Source of the DNA: Pseudomonadota bacterium
GTDB lineage: Bacteria; Myxococcota_A; Polyangia; Polyangiales; Polyangiaceae
Reading direction: 5' to 3'
NCBI GenBank assembly: GCA_023423895.1
Contig: JAFAER010000094.1
Coordinates: 1-64,000 of the forward strand
Length of the DNA: 64,000 nt
The notes below the pieces were generated by a model. It had not been told where the DNA came from, did not search any database, and saw only the letters and a list, made by a program, of their open reading frames with translations. Within the stretch, counting starts at the first letter, position 1. Each line of letters opens with the position of its first letter. Shown in pieces: positions 17,457-26,550 of the stretch. A program made the position numbers and the translations under genes.

Positions 17457-17581
17457 GGAGGTGAGTCGGCCGGTTCACCGCGAAGTTGTGCGCGTCGTGA
17501 GCTTTCCAGAGTGCGAGAAGACCGAGTCTATCCCCATCCACAGGGATGGGAGCACCTCCGGCGGCTCGTTAGGGTGCATGC
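17310..17581. repeat. Second copy of the 15.07-15.54 kb intergenic segment
   Basis: The block 17317-17500 matches 15070-15255 at high identity, and 17540-17580 matches 15500-15540 (gggatgggagcac, then a gene start preceded by agggtgc). The copy has lost about 200 bases in the middle. It places a copy of the lipoprotein promoter region in front of the genes beginning at 17582 and 17696. Confidence 0.85.
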
Positions 17582-17695
17582 ATGAGGAGACTTGGCTTGG
17601 GTGGGCCGCGGCGATCACGTCGACCGGAGGCAGGGCCGTCGGCTGCAGCGGCGTCGAGAGGGCAGCGACCTCGCGCGACCCAGCCAAGGACGGCG
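17582..17695 (+). pseudogene. 5' fragment of a paralogue of the lipoprotein at 15543
   Basis: A start at 17582 followed by a signal-peptide-like stretch matches the first about 40 codons of the lipoprotein at 15543: LGWAAAITSTGGRAVGCSG versus LGLVAAVTSIGAMAMGCSG, then DPAKDG versus DPGKDG. The frame shifts after the first few codons and the homology ends where the next gene starts (17696). The original body of the gene has been replaced by the large surface-protein gene. Confidence 0.75.
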
Positions 17696-20600
17696 ATGCG
17701 GTGGTTCACGCTCCTTCTGCTCGCTTGCTTCGCGAGCTCGTTCATTCATTGCACCGACGCTCCGGGTAAGACGGAGTCCGCGGACGAGAAGTCCGCGGAG
17801 CAGCGCGGCCACGGAGTCGAGCTCGACCTCGGCCCATTGCGAGAGCGCGCGCGACACGCGTTCCGCCAGGACGGCGAGGCCCTCGTGGCCCATGGCGAGG
17901 CGTTCGACGTGCATGTCGAAGGCGGTTCGATCCGCCTCGACACCAAGGACGAGCGCGCGCATGCAACGTGGACGTTCGGCGCGTCTTCGGTCCCCGGCGA
18001 GCACGCACGCCCGCGCAAACCGGAAACCCTGCCTCATGGCGCCCTCCGCATCGAGCACGATGGATTCGAAGAGCGCTGGGAGAACCGCGGCGACGGAGTC
18101 GAGCAGTCGTGGCACTTCGCAGCTGCACCCGCCGGCGACGGCGATCTCGTCGTTGCGGTCCCGGCGAGCGGGCTCGCGTATGTCGGCCGGACGGCCGCGG
18201 GGCTGCACTTTCGCGGCGGCGCGGGCGGACTCGGCTTCCGTTACGGCAACGCAACATGGGTGGATCCCGCGGGCCGGCGCACGCCGGTCGACGTGTCGTG
18301 GGAGCGAGAGCGCCTGTCCTTGACGGTGCCACGCGCAGTGCTCGAAACATCCGTGTATCCGGCTGTCCTCGATCCGGTCATCTCGCCGGAGATCGGCATC
18401 GACCAGTCCGTTCCCGTGTTCGGGACGGTGGAGCCTGGGTCGACGAAGGTGGCCGCGTCGAATGACAGGTTCCTGGTCGTGTGGCGCTCGAAGGAGCTCG
18501 GACCGGGAGAGCAGATCCGAGCGATGCGCCTGGACGCGAGCGGCAGCATCCTCGACCGTCTGCCGCTCGTCCTCGCTGACGTGACCGATGGTAGAGGCGT
18601 CGCCGTCGCGAGCGACGGCCAAGACTTTCTCGTCACGTGGAGCTCTTGTCCGGGGGCCGTGCCGGTAAACACGCTGAAAGCCGTCCGCGTTCGGGGCTCG
18701 GACGGAGCGCTCGTGGATCCGTTGACGGTCGCAGCGGGCGATGAAGCCGGTGGCTATCCGGCGGTCGCGAGCAATGGCTCGGAATACTTCGTCGGCTGGT
18801 CCAATGACGCCAAGGAGATCCGCGGTTCGCTGATCCGGAATGGCGCGGTCGTCGCTGGCGGCACGACCGGGCGACTTCTCACGACCCTTCCGGAGCCCGC
18901 AGGGGCCGGGAACCCGGAGGCCGTCGTCGCAGCCGGGGCGACGAACTTCATGATCGCGTGGGGGCACTCGGGACTTCGTGTCCGCGCTTCGGACGCGACG
19001 GTCCTCGACGCTGCACCGGTCGCCTTTGCAGGCGTCGACGCCGTCAGCGCTTCCTCCATCAAGTCCGTCGCGTTCGACGGTGCGAACTACTATGCCGTCT
19101 GGACCAAGGGGCGGCGCACGCTTGGGGCACGGATCCGCGCGAGCGACGGCGTGCTGCTCGATCCGGACGACACGTTCAACGGAGTGTCCGGGAGCATCGA
19201 CGTCTCCGAGTCGACGGGGCTGAATCCACTCGCGCAGGTCGTCTTCGATGGCACGTGGCTCCTCGTGTCGTCCGTCGTTCTGCGCAATGCGTTCGACGTC
19301 GTGATGACCGCCCGCGTCGACCCCGCGACCGGCCGACCCTCGGGCGCAGCTCAGCTCACTCCTTCGGTGGACCGCATCCGGTACGGGTTCGACCTGGCCG
19401 TGCGCAACGGCAACGGGCTCGTGGTGAGCGAGAACCGCGGAGGGGTCCTCAGGATCACGGACGGCGTTCTCTCGAGCGGCTTGCCGTCCCGGGTCATCGT
19501 GAGCAAAGGCCACCCGTCGGACCAGCCGATCGCGGTCTCGAACGGCACCAACTATCTCGTCGTCTGGCAGAATGAGCTCGACGACGGGGGGGCACAGTTC
19601 TGGGGCGCGAGGATCCGGGCGAGCGATCGAACCGTGCTCGACCCCACCGGTTTCCTCATCGCCAGCGGCTCAGTCACTTCACCGGCGCTCGCCTCCGACG
19701 GGACCGACTACCTGATTGCCTATGTCGGGCCCGGCAATACCGTCACGGTACGGCGAATCAGGTCTTCGGACGCGTTCCCCGAGCATCCGATTGCCGTTGG
19801 CGGAGGCGACTCGGTGGCGGTCACGTCCGATGGCACGAATTACCTCGTCGCCTGGACGAAGTCTCGCGTGGAGTATGCCGGCGATCACGGTGTGGTTGCA
19901 GCGCGTCGGCTGAAGGCCACGACGAGGGACTTCGTCGACGCGGATCCCATCGTCCTCACCAGCTCGCCGACCGACCGTGCTCTCGGTCCCGTGACTGTCG
20001 CCGTCGACAATCCGCTCGATCCCGCGAAGAAGACCTTTCTTCTTGCGTGGAAGGACCAGAACCAGCTGCGGGCGTCGCGTGTTCGGGCCCTGTCCGGCGC
20101 CGCCGTCGATGTCGACAACGGACATATCGCGCTCGGTCACGGTCAGGGCGCGAAGCACCTCATGGCGTCGTCGAACGGAACCGACTTCGTCGTCGCCTGG
20201 TATCACGATCGTCAGGGCAACCCCGTGCCGCCGAATGCCGGTCGGGGATTCTTCGCGACGCGGATCGATGCGCTGAATGGGACCGTCCTCGACGGCGTGT
20301 CACTCGGATATACGGGTGTCCTCATCGCGGAAGGCTCCAACAACGACAATGTGAGCTCTCCTTCGCTCTCTTTCAATGGCCGTTCGTACTGGCTCACCTG
20401 GGGGGCGTTCGAAAACGCGAATGAGCTGATTCATTCGGTGAGAGGGGTGAGATTGACGCCTTCGCTCGGCGCGCTCGATCCGAAGCCCGGGGCGGTCCTC
20501 GTTTCGGGCATTTCCGGATTCGGGGCCGAGGGAGGCTTCGGTCCGAGCCTCGCTTCACGGCGTAATGGTGAGTCGCTCCTCGCTTACTCGCGGTATGACG

Positions 20601-20995
20601 GGGCCCCGGACGCGCTCGGACTGCGTGTGAAGGCGCGCGTTCTGACGGATGACGGACAGAGCCCGATCCCGCAGGACGCGGGCGCCGACGCGGCGGACGC
20701 TTCGAACGGCCTGGATGGTGGGCCGAACGACGACGCAGGGCAGGACGCGGCCGACGCCTCGAACGACAGCGCCGCTCCTCCAGCGGACTCCGCTCCTCCG
20801 CCGATCGGAAGCCCCGACGATCCGCCGGCGGGCGACCCGAGCCCGACCGGGCCTTCGTCTGAAGAAGCGGGAAGCGGATGCCAGATGACGCCCGGGTCGG
20901 CTGAACCAACGTGGATCGCGCTCGGGAGCCTCGGTGTTGTCGCTGCCTTCGTGAAGCGGCGCCGGCGTCCGCGCTCGCCCTCGTCCTCGACCTGA
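17696..20995 (+). CDS. Large secreted beta-propeller-like protein with MYXO-CTERM tail
   Basis: The protein is 1099 residues. The signal peptide (MRWFTLLLLACFASSFIHC) fits a Sec or lipoprotein signal. Residues about 230-960 hold repeated units with motifs such as SDGxxFLVxW, ASNGxxYxVxW and VRxxDGxxLD, spaced about 50-60 residues, suggesting one or two beta-propellers. Then come an Asp/Ala/Gly-rich linker, a Cys-containing spacer (GSGCQMT), one hydrophobic segment and RRRRPR, a MYXO-CTERM sorting tail. It is likely displayed on the cell surface. The ATG 17696 is chosen over 17582 because it yields a proper signal peptide. Confidence 0.8.
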   Translation: MRWFTLLLLACFASSFIHCTDAPGKTESADEKSAEQRGHGVELDLGPLRERARHAFRQDGEALVAHGEAFDVHVEGGSIRLDTKDERAHATWTFGASSVPGEHARPRKPETLPHGALRIEHDGFEERWENRGDGVEQSWHFAAAPAGDGDLVVAVPASGLAYVGRTAAGLHFRGGAGGLGFRYGNATWVDPAGRRTPVDVSWERERLSLTVPRAVLETSVYPAVLDPVISPEIGIDQSVPVFGTVEPGSTKVAASNDRFLVVWRSKELGPGEQIRAMRLDASGSILDRLPLVLADVTDGRGVAVASDGQDFLVTWSSCPGAVPVNTLKAVRVRGSDGALVDPLTVAAGDEAGGYPAVASNGSEYFVGWSNDAKEIRGSLIRNGAVVAGGTTGRLLTTLPEPAGAGNPEAVVAAGATNFMIAWGHSGLRVRASDATVLDAAPVAFAGVDAVSASSIKSVAFDGANYYAVWTKGRRTLGARIRASDGVLLDPDDTFNGVSGSIDVSESTGLNPLAQVVFDGTWLLVSSVVLRNAFDVVMTARVDPATGRPSGAAQLTPSVDRIRYGFDLAVRNGNGLVVSENRGGVLRITDGVLSSGLPSRVIVSKGHPSDQPIAVSNGTNYLVVWQNELDDGGAQFWGARIRASDRTVLDPTGFLIASGSVTSPALASDGTDYLIAYVGPGNTVTVRRIRSSDAFPEHPIAVGGGDSVAVTSDGTNYLVAWTKSRVEYAGDHGVVAARRLKATTRDFVDADPIVLTSSPTDRALGPVTVAVDNPLDPAKKTFLLAWKDQNQLRASRVRALSGAAVDVDNGHIALGHGQGAKHLMASSNGTDFVVAWYHDRQGNPVPPNAGRGFFATRIDALNGTVLDGVSLGYTGVLIAEGSNNDNVSSPSLSFNGRSYWLTWGAFENANELIHSVRGVRLTPSLGALDPKPGAVLVSGISGFGAEGGFGPSLASRRNGESLLAYSRYDGAPDALGLRVKARVLTDDGQSPIPQDAGADAADASNGLDGGPNDDAGQDAADASNDSAAPPADSAPPPIGSPDDPPAGDPSPTGPSSEEAGSGCQMTPGSAEPTWIALGSLGVVAAFVKRRRRPRSPSSST

Positions 20996-21026
20996 GAACG
21001 ACACATCAGCGTGGCCCAGTGCCGCG

Positions 21027-21079
21027 CGGTCATGGCTCGAGCCCCCCACCCGACGGAGCGCGTCGAGGAGCCATGACCG
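21027..21079. terminator. Hairpin between convergent genes
   Basis: A 12-base perfect inverted repeat (cggtcatggctc / gagccatgaccg) with a loop of about 29 bases lies in the 136-base gap between the convergent genes ending at 20995 and 21132. It has no strong T run, so a bidirectional terminator or RNA-stabilising role is a reasonable inference only. Confidence 0.5.
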
Positions 21080-21131
21080 GCGCCGTCGCCGTGGCGCCGC
21101 GACTCCGATCGCGAGCGGAGCGTGGTCGCGA

Positions 21132-21968
21132 TCAGTTCGTCGCGAAGCAGTAGAACGAGCCGCGACCACCGCCGCTCCGGACGCTGTTGTTGCCCTGCTC
21201 GGCGCAGCCGCGCGTTGCGTGCGCGGCGTTCCAGGATGTCGGCGCAGCGCCGCCGCCTTGCCGGTTGCTATGGCCGACTTGCGCGGTCACGTTCGTGGCG
21301 TTGCTCGTCCAGTTGTTGCAGTGGTTCTGTGACGCCGACCCGTTGGCCAGGGTGCCGGTGAGAATGTCGTGCACGTTCGGTCCGCCGCCGCCGCTCGGCA
21401 CCTGGTTGCCGAGCTCGTCGAGGTTCGTCGTGAGCGTGAGGAGGTTGTTCATGCCGCCCTCGTCGTGGAGATGCTCCACGCTGTTGGCGATGACGACGCC
21501 CTTCGCGTTGTACCAGGGGCCGTTGCCGACGCGCGATCGCGCGTTGACCGTCGACGTGCTGAGATACGCGCGCCACGTCTTCGCGCCGAGGAGTGGAGAC
21601 ACCTCGTTCGCGAGCTGCTTGCAGAACGCGTCGGCGCCCGCCAGGCCGTCGGCACCGCCGCCGGTGAGGTTGCCTCCGTTGCCCATCCCGCGGCTCGTGA
21701 CGAAGTACGTCATCGCGGTCGTCACGCCGCCGTCGGGTCCGACCCATTGCGGACCGGAGTCGGCCGCGTCGAGGCCAGGGCCTGCGTCGGTGCCCGAGTC
21801 GTTGCCGGTACTGCTCCCGGAGTCGCTCGGCGGGTTGTTTCCGCTATCGCCCGTGTTGCTACCGGCGTCGGTGTCGGCGGGGCCGGCCCCGTCGTCGTTC
21901 GACTCCGAGCACGAATACGTCACGCACACCGCCGCGACGAGCGCGACACAATAGATCGATCGGAGCAT
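21132..21968 (-). CDS. Lipoprotein with DUF1554/endostatin-like lectin-type domain
   Basis: The protein is 278 residues from ATG 21968. A signal peptide ends in TYSC, a lipobox. A linker rich in Asp/Ser/Gly/Asn (about 20-75) follows. The C-terminal domain has MTYFVTSRGMGNGGNLTG, GADAFCKQLA, KTWRAYLST, NARSRVGNGPWYN and a closing Cys pair, which fits the DUF1554/endostatin-like C-type-lectin fold found in secreted bacterial proteins. It is likely surface-exposed, and a ligand cannot be predicted. It is convergent with the MYXO-CTERM gene before it. Confidence 0.75.
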   Translation of the reverse strand: MLRSIYCVALVAAVCVTYSCSESNDDGAGPADTDAGSNTGDSGNNPPSDSGSSTGNDSGTDAGPGLDAADSGPQWVGPDGGVTTAMTYFVTSRGMGNGGNLTGGGADGLAGADAFCKQLANEVSPLLGAKTWRAYLSTSTVNARSRVGNGPWYNAKGVVIANSVEHLHDEGGMNNLLTLTTNLDELGNQVPSGGGGPNVHDILTGTLANGSASQNHCNNWTSNATNVTAQVGHSNRQGGGAAPTSWNAAHATRGCAEQGNNSVRSGGGRGSFYCFATN

Positions 21969-22118
21969 GGCCCCTCCTCCGCTCGAGTATGTCAGCAAAC
22001 GGACTGCGCGGCTCCCTCGTCCGATCTCACTGCAATGTGCCATTCCCAGCGATAGCCAAGATCGGCATCGTCGAGATGCGCGGCATCGGTCTCGACGATG
22101 GCGGTGCGCGTCCTGATG

Positions 22119-22853
22119 TCATTCGCCGCGTGAGCGCGCCGCCTCGATCTCCAGCTCCGCGATCCGCTTCTCGGCTTCCCGAAGCATGGATTCGGCCTCG
22201 CGCCGAGCGTCGGCTTCCCGGGCGCGAGCTTCAGACTCCGTCGGGAAGAGATCACGGCCCTCGGGGTCGCCAGCGAGGCGGACACATGCCGGGAGCTCGC
22301 CGACGGGGGCGACGACGAGGTGTGCATCGAGCGTCAGACAGGGCGTGGCCTCGCCGCTGACCGTGCGCTCGACGAGATCGCCGTCGATCCGATCCCACAC
22401 GCGCAGCCGCGAGCCGGGCTGGCCGTCGACATGGAAGACGACGAGCTCGCTCACGCCGCACGCGCGGTAGCGCTGGAGCTTCTCCTCGAAGGTCCAGCGC
22501 TCGGGCGAATCGCTGGGGGAGAGGATCTCGAAGGCGAGCTCGGGTGCTCCGCGCTCCCAGGTCTTCCAGGAGTCGAAGAGGTGCTGGCGGACTCCGAGCT
22601 TGACGGCGCCGTCGGGCGCGAGCTTGCGCTCCGGGTTTGCGGCGTCGAAGTAGACGAAGGCGTCGCACGAGACGGTGTGGTCGTCGCCGGCGGCGGCGCG
22701 CAAGATCTCGTAGAGGGCCTTGCACATGAGGTAGTGACGACCGCTCTGGCCCATGCGCTCGGACTCCGGCTCGCTCGCGGGGAAGTGGAGCGGCACGACG
22801 GGCCGAACATGCTGGAGCGAGCGAGCGCGCAGCGAGGTCACGGCGGGAAGCAT
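22119..22853 (-). CDS. Uma2 family (PD-(D/E)XK fold) protein, copy 1
   Basis: The protein is 244 residues from ATG 22853. Typical Uma2 elements are present: a conserved early Gly/His region (RMGQSGRHYLMCKALYEIL), AFVYFDAANP, then LAPDGAVKLG with the first acidic residue, APELAFEILSPSD carrying the Glu of the nuclease-like core, and a Lys in TFEEKLQRYRACGV. A coiled-coil-like acidic/basic tail (about 205-244) ends it. Uma2 proteins have a restriction-endonuclease fold, but their role is unknown. A paralogue with about 90% matching residues lies at 35990-36703, and the matching DNA continues about 150 bases upstream of both starts. Confidence 0.82.
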   Translation of the reverse strand: MLPAVTSLRARSLQHVRPVVPLHFPASEPESERMGQSGRHYLMCKALYEILRAAAGDDHTVSCDAFVYFDAANPERKLAPDGAVKLGVRQHLFDSWKTWERGAPELAFEILSPSDSPERWTFEEKLQRYRACGVSELVVFHVDGQPGSRLRVWDRIDGDLVERTVSGEATPCLTLDAHLVVAPVGELPACVRLAGDPEGRDLFPTESEARAREADARREAESMLREAEKRIAELEIEAARSRGE

Positions 22854-23093
22854 AGCGCGAGAGGATCGTGCAGCCACGCGCAGCTCGTGAGCAGGCGCCG
22901 TGCCGGGAGCTCGGCTGTGAGATTTCGATGCGTTGCCAGGGAACAAGGCTGGCCCGGGCCAGACCGCGCCGGGCCCGAGGGCCATGAGGGCGGGGTCGAC
23001 GGCTGCGAACGTCGGGGCGACGCGCGCTTCTCACCAACGTCCGCGAGTTGGTCTCCGCGAACGGTTCGCTGCACGAACGATCTCGTTTTTCGT

Positions 23094-23477
23094 CTACCCA
23101 CCGTCCGCGGGGCACTCATGCGCGTTGCTCGAGAGACGACCCTCGGACTCGCTGCATGCTCGCCATGTCGGGGGCTCTACCTTCGTCGACGAGAGGACGT
23201 GAAAGATGGCGCCGTCGGACACGCGGACGAAGCAAGCAACGTCCGTGGTCAACTCGAGCTCTTTGTCTCGGCATCCCACTGTCTCGAACGGACGCCTGCA
23301 CGCTTCGCCTGCGTCGACCTCGACAATCCGAGCACCTTGGATGGGAGCGCAGTCTCCTGAGCACGACGTTGCTTCCAACGCACACGTGGGATCTGTCTTG
23401 CAGCCAACGACGAGCTCGCATGCGCCCCAAATCCCAACCAGCTGGATAGTCAATAGAGAGCGCGCTCGAGACGTCAT
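23094..23477 (-). CDS. Small Cys-rich lipoprotein
   Basis: The protein is 127 residues from ATG 23477. A hydrophobic signal segment is followed by VVGC, a lipobox. The mature part has about eight cysteines (for example CALEATSCSGDC, VGCRDK, VACFVR), suggesting a small disulfide-rich periplasmic or surface domain. I recognise no family. The predicted start lies within a longer open frame whose upstream part is Arg-rich and unlikely to be coding. Confidence 0.65.
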   Translation of the reverse strand: MTSRARSLLTIQLVGIWGACELVVGCKTDPTCALEATSCSGDCAPIQGARIVEVDAGEACRRPFETVGCRDKELELTTDVACFVRVSDGAIFHVLSSTKVEPPTWRACSESEGRLSSNAHECPADGG

Positions 23478-23818
23478 GGCTTGCACCGAGTCATCGTAAA
23501 TCATCCTCGGCGCCCACGAATGAGCGAGCGGGCAGGGGCGCATCGCGACCAAGGCGCCGCGTGGGTACCGTGCCGTACTCCTGGACTCCCCCGCGTAGCT
23601 CGGCCGGTCGCGCGAGGACTGAGAGCCTCGGTACGACACGAAAGGCGGCCATCGAAGCGTTCTGGTTCAGCCGTGTCCGTCAGGCGCCGAGCCGGACAGG
23701 TTCGGGCCGCTCGGGATCGCGGCGCTCGCTCGCCGCGGATGGCGGCGTGGAGACCGTTCCAAGGAGGCCGCGCCTCGTACGAAACGGCCGCCCAGGTGCT
23801 ACACTCGAGGCATCGACC
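23478..23818. other. Intergenic, no gene seen
   Basis: These 341 bases separate the minus-strand lipoprotein start from the small plus-strand gene at 23819. Open frames here are Arg-rich and look like shadow frames. Promoters for both flanking genes are expected but I cannot identify them. Confidence 0.5.
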
Positions 23819-24031
23819 ATGTCAGAGCGTCGCTTCGTAACGAGGACCCTGCGCGGAGGAGCGAAAGACGACGGTTCTTTCGATCGCCGATTCTGGGAGG
23901 AGCAGGGCGCCGAGGCTCTGTTCGAGGCAGCGTGGCAGATGGTCGATGAAGCGCGAGCGTTCCGGGGAGAAGATGCCGGTCAATCCCGACTTCAAAGATC
24001 TGTTCTCCGCGTTGTCCGACGCGGGCGCTGA
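23819..24031 (+). CDS. Small protein paired with nucleotidyltransferase
   Basis: The protein is 70 residues from ATG 23819. It contains FDRRFWEEQGAEALFEAAWQ and ends in an Arg-rich tail preceded by SRLQRS, a pattern I associate with small proteins encoded upstream of MNT-type nucleotidyltransferases. It overlaps the nucleotidyltransferase gene by 59 bases in a different frame. It may be the antitoxin-like or adaptor partner; that is inferred from the arrangement. Confidence 0.6.
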   Translation: MSERRFVTRTLRGGAKDDGSFDRRFWEEQGAEALFEAAWQMVDEARAFRGEDAGQSRLQRSVLRVVRRGR

Positions 24032-24443
24032 GTTCATCGTCGTCGGCGCTCATGCCGTGATGTTCTTCACGGAGCCTCGCTACACCAAGGACCTCGACGT
24101 CTGGGTGCGACCGACGAGGGCGAACGCAGAGCGTGTCCACCGCGCGCTCACGCGTTTTGGTGCGCCGCTGACCGATCTCACTGTCGATGATCTCGCCGTC
24201 GAAGGAACGATGTTCCAGATCGGGATCGCTCCGAATCGGATCGACGTGCTCACGAGCATCGAAGCGATCGATTTCGAGGCGGCTCACGCGCGAGCGGCGA
24301 CGAGCACCTATGGCGGGATCCCGATCCGGCTCCTGTCTGCGGAGGATCTAATCGCCAACAAGCGCGCCGTCGGTCGTAAGCAAGACGAGCTCGACGTCGA
24401 GAAGCTGCTTGCTGCGCTCGCAGTGCGCGCTCGGGGAGAATAG
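23973..24443 (+). CDS. MNT-type nucleotidyltransferase (DUF6036-like)
   Basis: The protein is 156 residues from ATG 23973. The N-terminal segment FIVVGAHAVMFFTEPRYTKD followed by LDVWV carries the GG/A-type nucleotide-binding turn and the Asp pair (KDLDVWV) of minimal nucleotidyltransferases. The closing part, LLSAEDLIANKRAVGRKQD with DELDVEKL, is also typical. Such proteins form toxin-antitoxin-like pairs in which the transferase modifies a target with a nucleotide. The upstream 70-residue gene overlaps it, so both are probably translated together. Confidence 0.78.
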   Translation: MPVNPDFKDLFSALSDAGAEFIVVGAHAVMFFTEPRYTKDLDVWVRPTRANAERVHRALTRFGAPLTDLTVDDLAVEGTMFQIGIAPNRIDVLTSIEAIDFEAAHARAATSTYGGIPIRLLSAEDLIANKRAVGRKQDELDVEKLLAALAVRARGE

Positions 24444-24570
24444 CGTCCAAGGTCGCCTCTTGTTCCAGGTCACGCCGAGTTGCGCCCACCGACGGCAACA
24501 CCACGGGCAACGATGCGACGGCGCGGGAGCTATGCGAGAGGCGTGTCGAGAACGGGGACGTACGCGGTCC

Positions 24571-26550
24571 TCATTCCACCATTGGGGCCTGCGCGCGGAC
24601 GAGGCCGTGTCCGAGGTTCGCGAGCAGGTCACCCTTGCCGAGCAGCCGTTCGGCGCCGCCCTCGTCGAGGATGATGCGCGAGTTGACCTGCGAGGCGACG
24701 CGAAGCGCGATCTTCCCGCCGAGGTTCGTCTTGAGGAGCGGCGGAACCACGTCCTTGTCCGGTCGCTGCGTGGCGAGGATGAGGTGCACGCCCGCGGCGC
24801 GCGCCTTCGCGCCGAGCCTCTTCACGCCGTCGAAGAACGGCTTTGCGTTCGCCTTCTCGGCAGTGAGGTCCTGGAACTCGTCGATGACGACGACCTTTCG
24901 CTCCAAGCGGTCGGCCGTGGCGGCCTGCTCGTTGTACTCGCGGATATCGCTCACGTGCGCCGCCGCGAACATCTCGTACCGTTCCTCCATGACCTCGACG
25001 AGCCGCTCGATGATGGGGATGGCGTCGTCGGCGTCGTAGCCGATCGGACCATCGAGATGACTCCCGACCGCGGACTGGAAGGAAGGGACGTTGAAGGTCA
25101 CGCGCTTCGGATCGATCAGGATGAAGCGGATCGCCGAGGGGCCATGGTAGTGGACGAGGCTTGCGATGATCGCGCGGAGCAGGACGGACTTGCCGCTGCC
25201 CGTCGTTCCGCCGACGAGGAGATGTGGCGTGCTCGAGTCCGAGAGATCGCCTTGCAAGACCTCGCCCGTCGGGCGCTGTCCGAGCACGAAGCGCCCGGGC
25301 TGTTCCGCCAGATACGCGTGCGCCTCGGCGAGGAGCGGCGAGAGGAGGACCTTCCGCGGCACGGGCCGGCGCACGACGTAGAGGCGTCGTCCGCCCCGCT
25401 TCTCGTAGGTGGTCTCCGTGCCGTGCTCGCTCGCGAGGCGGTGCCCCACGTCCTCGGCGGCCTGATCGAGCGCTCGAACCGGGCCACGTGGGCGCGTGAC
25501 CTCGATCTCGAACAGCGTGGGGCCGACGACCGGAGGGCGCGGGCAGACGGCGTTGATGCCCTGCTTCTTCAGCTCCGCGAGGATGGCATCACGCAGCTTC
25601 TCGGCGTGCTTGCGTCCTTCGTCGTCGGAGCTCGCTGCCGTGAAGAGCGGCGGCGTCGTCGCGGGCCCGATCATCCCGGCAGGGTCGACCCGAGGGCGCG
25701 CTGCGCCGGCGGGGGGATCGTCGCGCGGCGCGACACGTTCGGGATACGTCTCCGCGCAGGCCTCCGCGAGCGGGCAAGCGGGGCAGAGATCGCGGCGCTC
25801 CGTCGGCGGTGCGTTCTGAGGCTGATCGTTCCACTTCACCATGTTCCGGACCAGCGGCCGGATGGTGCGCGCGACGATGTCCGCGGCCTCGGTCGTCGAG
25901 AGCGACGTCTCGCGGAGCATCGGCATGAAGCGGAGGACGACGGGCTTCGCGTCGAGCCCGCTCGATTGCTTCAGCATGTGTCCGTAGAGAGCGACCTGCG
26001 CGCGATCGAGAGCGTCGTTCGCCTCGTCGGTGAGCTTGTATTCGATGACCTCCAGCGAGCCGTCCGGCTCGCCGTAGAGGGCGTCGAGCGTGCCGCGGAT
26101 GACGACGCCGTCGTCGAGCGTTGCCTCGACACGGTGCTCGCTCTCGCGCACGAGCCGGACGAGCGACGCGGCGGGCGGCCCGTCGAAGCGCCGGAGCCGC
26201 GCAGCGAGGTGGCGCGCCAGCTCGCGGAGCGCCTGCGCGAGATCGTCCACCTCGCCAGGCATGGTGGCGAGCGCGGCGTCGGCCATGAGCTCGTCGCCGA
26301 GCAGACCGAGGAGCCAGACGCGCAGCTCCGCCTCGATCGAGTCGAGGGGCGCTCCGGCAGGCAGCTCGGCGAATGACGGCGGTGGCACATCGAGCGTCTG
26401 CGCGAACCGATCGACGAGCCGATGGAACGATGCGCCCAGGCAGGACGAGCCGATGGGGAAGGCGACGGCCGATCGCTTCGAGCGTCCGAGCGCGAAGATG
26501 CGCGGGCAGCGGAGCGCGTTGCGTACCTCGGTGACGGAGAAGCTGCTCAT
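24571..26550 (-). CDS. Cas4-like nuclease fused to FtsK/SpoIIIE-type ATPase
   Basis: The protein is 659 residues. Residues 1-275 have the full Cas4/RecB-type PD-(D/E)XK signature with an Fe-S cluster: Cys15, His43, Asp156 (GTLDAL), Glu170-Tyr-Lys172, Gln185-x-x-x-Tyr189, then Cys256, Cys259 and Cys265 (CPACPLAEAC). After a linker (about 275-430) comes an FtsK/SpoIIIE ATPase: Walker A GGTTGSGKS (about 447-455), Walker B VVVIDEF (553-559) and ILATQRPD. There is no FtsK membrane domain or gamma domain, so it is not the cell-division translocase. It is the last gene of a three-gene operon, with its start overlapping the previous stop (TCAT on plus). It is probably a DNA-processing defence protein; this specific fusion is unfamiliar to me. 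Confidence 0.85.
   Translation of the reverse strand: MSSFSVTEVRNALRCPRIFALGRSKRSAVAFPIGSSCLGASFHRLVDRFAQTLDVPPPSFAELPAGAPLDSIEAELRVWLLGLLGDELMADAALATMPGEVDDLAQALRELARHLAARLRRFDGPPAASLVRLVRESEHRVEATLDDGVVIRGTLDALYGEPDGSLEVIEYKLTDEANDALDRAQVALYGHMLKQSSGLDAKPVVLRFMPMLRETSLSTTEAADIVARTIRPLVRNMVKWNDQPQNAPPTERRDLCPACPLAEACAETYPERVAPRDDPPAGAARPRVDPAGMIGPATTPPLFTAASSDDEGRKHAEKLRDAILAELKKQGINAVCPRPPVVGPTLFEIEVTRPRGPVRALDQAAEDVGHRLASEHGTETTYEKRGGRRLYVVRRPVPRKVLLSPLLAEAHAYLAEQPGRFVLGQRPTGEVLQGDLSDSSTPHLLVGGTTGSGKSVLLRAIIASLVHYHGPSAIRFILIDPKRVTFNVPSFQSAVGSHLDGPIGYDADDAIPIIERLVEVMEERYEMFAAAHVSDIREYNEQAATADRLERKVVVIDEFQDLTAEKANAKPFFDGVKRLGAKARAAGVHLILATQRPDKDVVPPLLKTNLGGKIALRVASQVNSRIILDEGGAERLLGKGDLLANLGHGLVRAQAPMVE

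Noticed and set aside
23580..23640. tRNA-like string around gtagctcggccggtcgcgcgaggac
   Set aside because: I could not form a cloverleaf with an acceptor stem, an anticodon arm and a T arm.
24409..26376. Long plus-strand frame opposite the Cas4-FtsK gene
   Set aside because: It is the antisense shadow of a gene with complete Cas4 and FtsK motifs; its composition (Arg, Glu, Val-rich) shows no domain.
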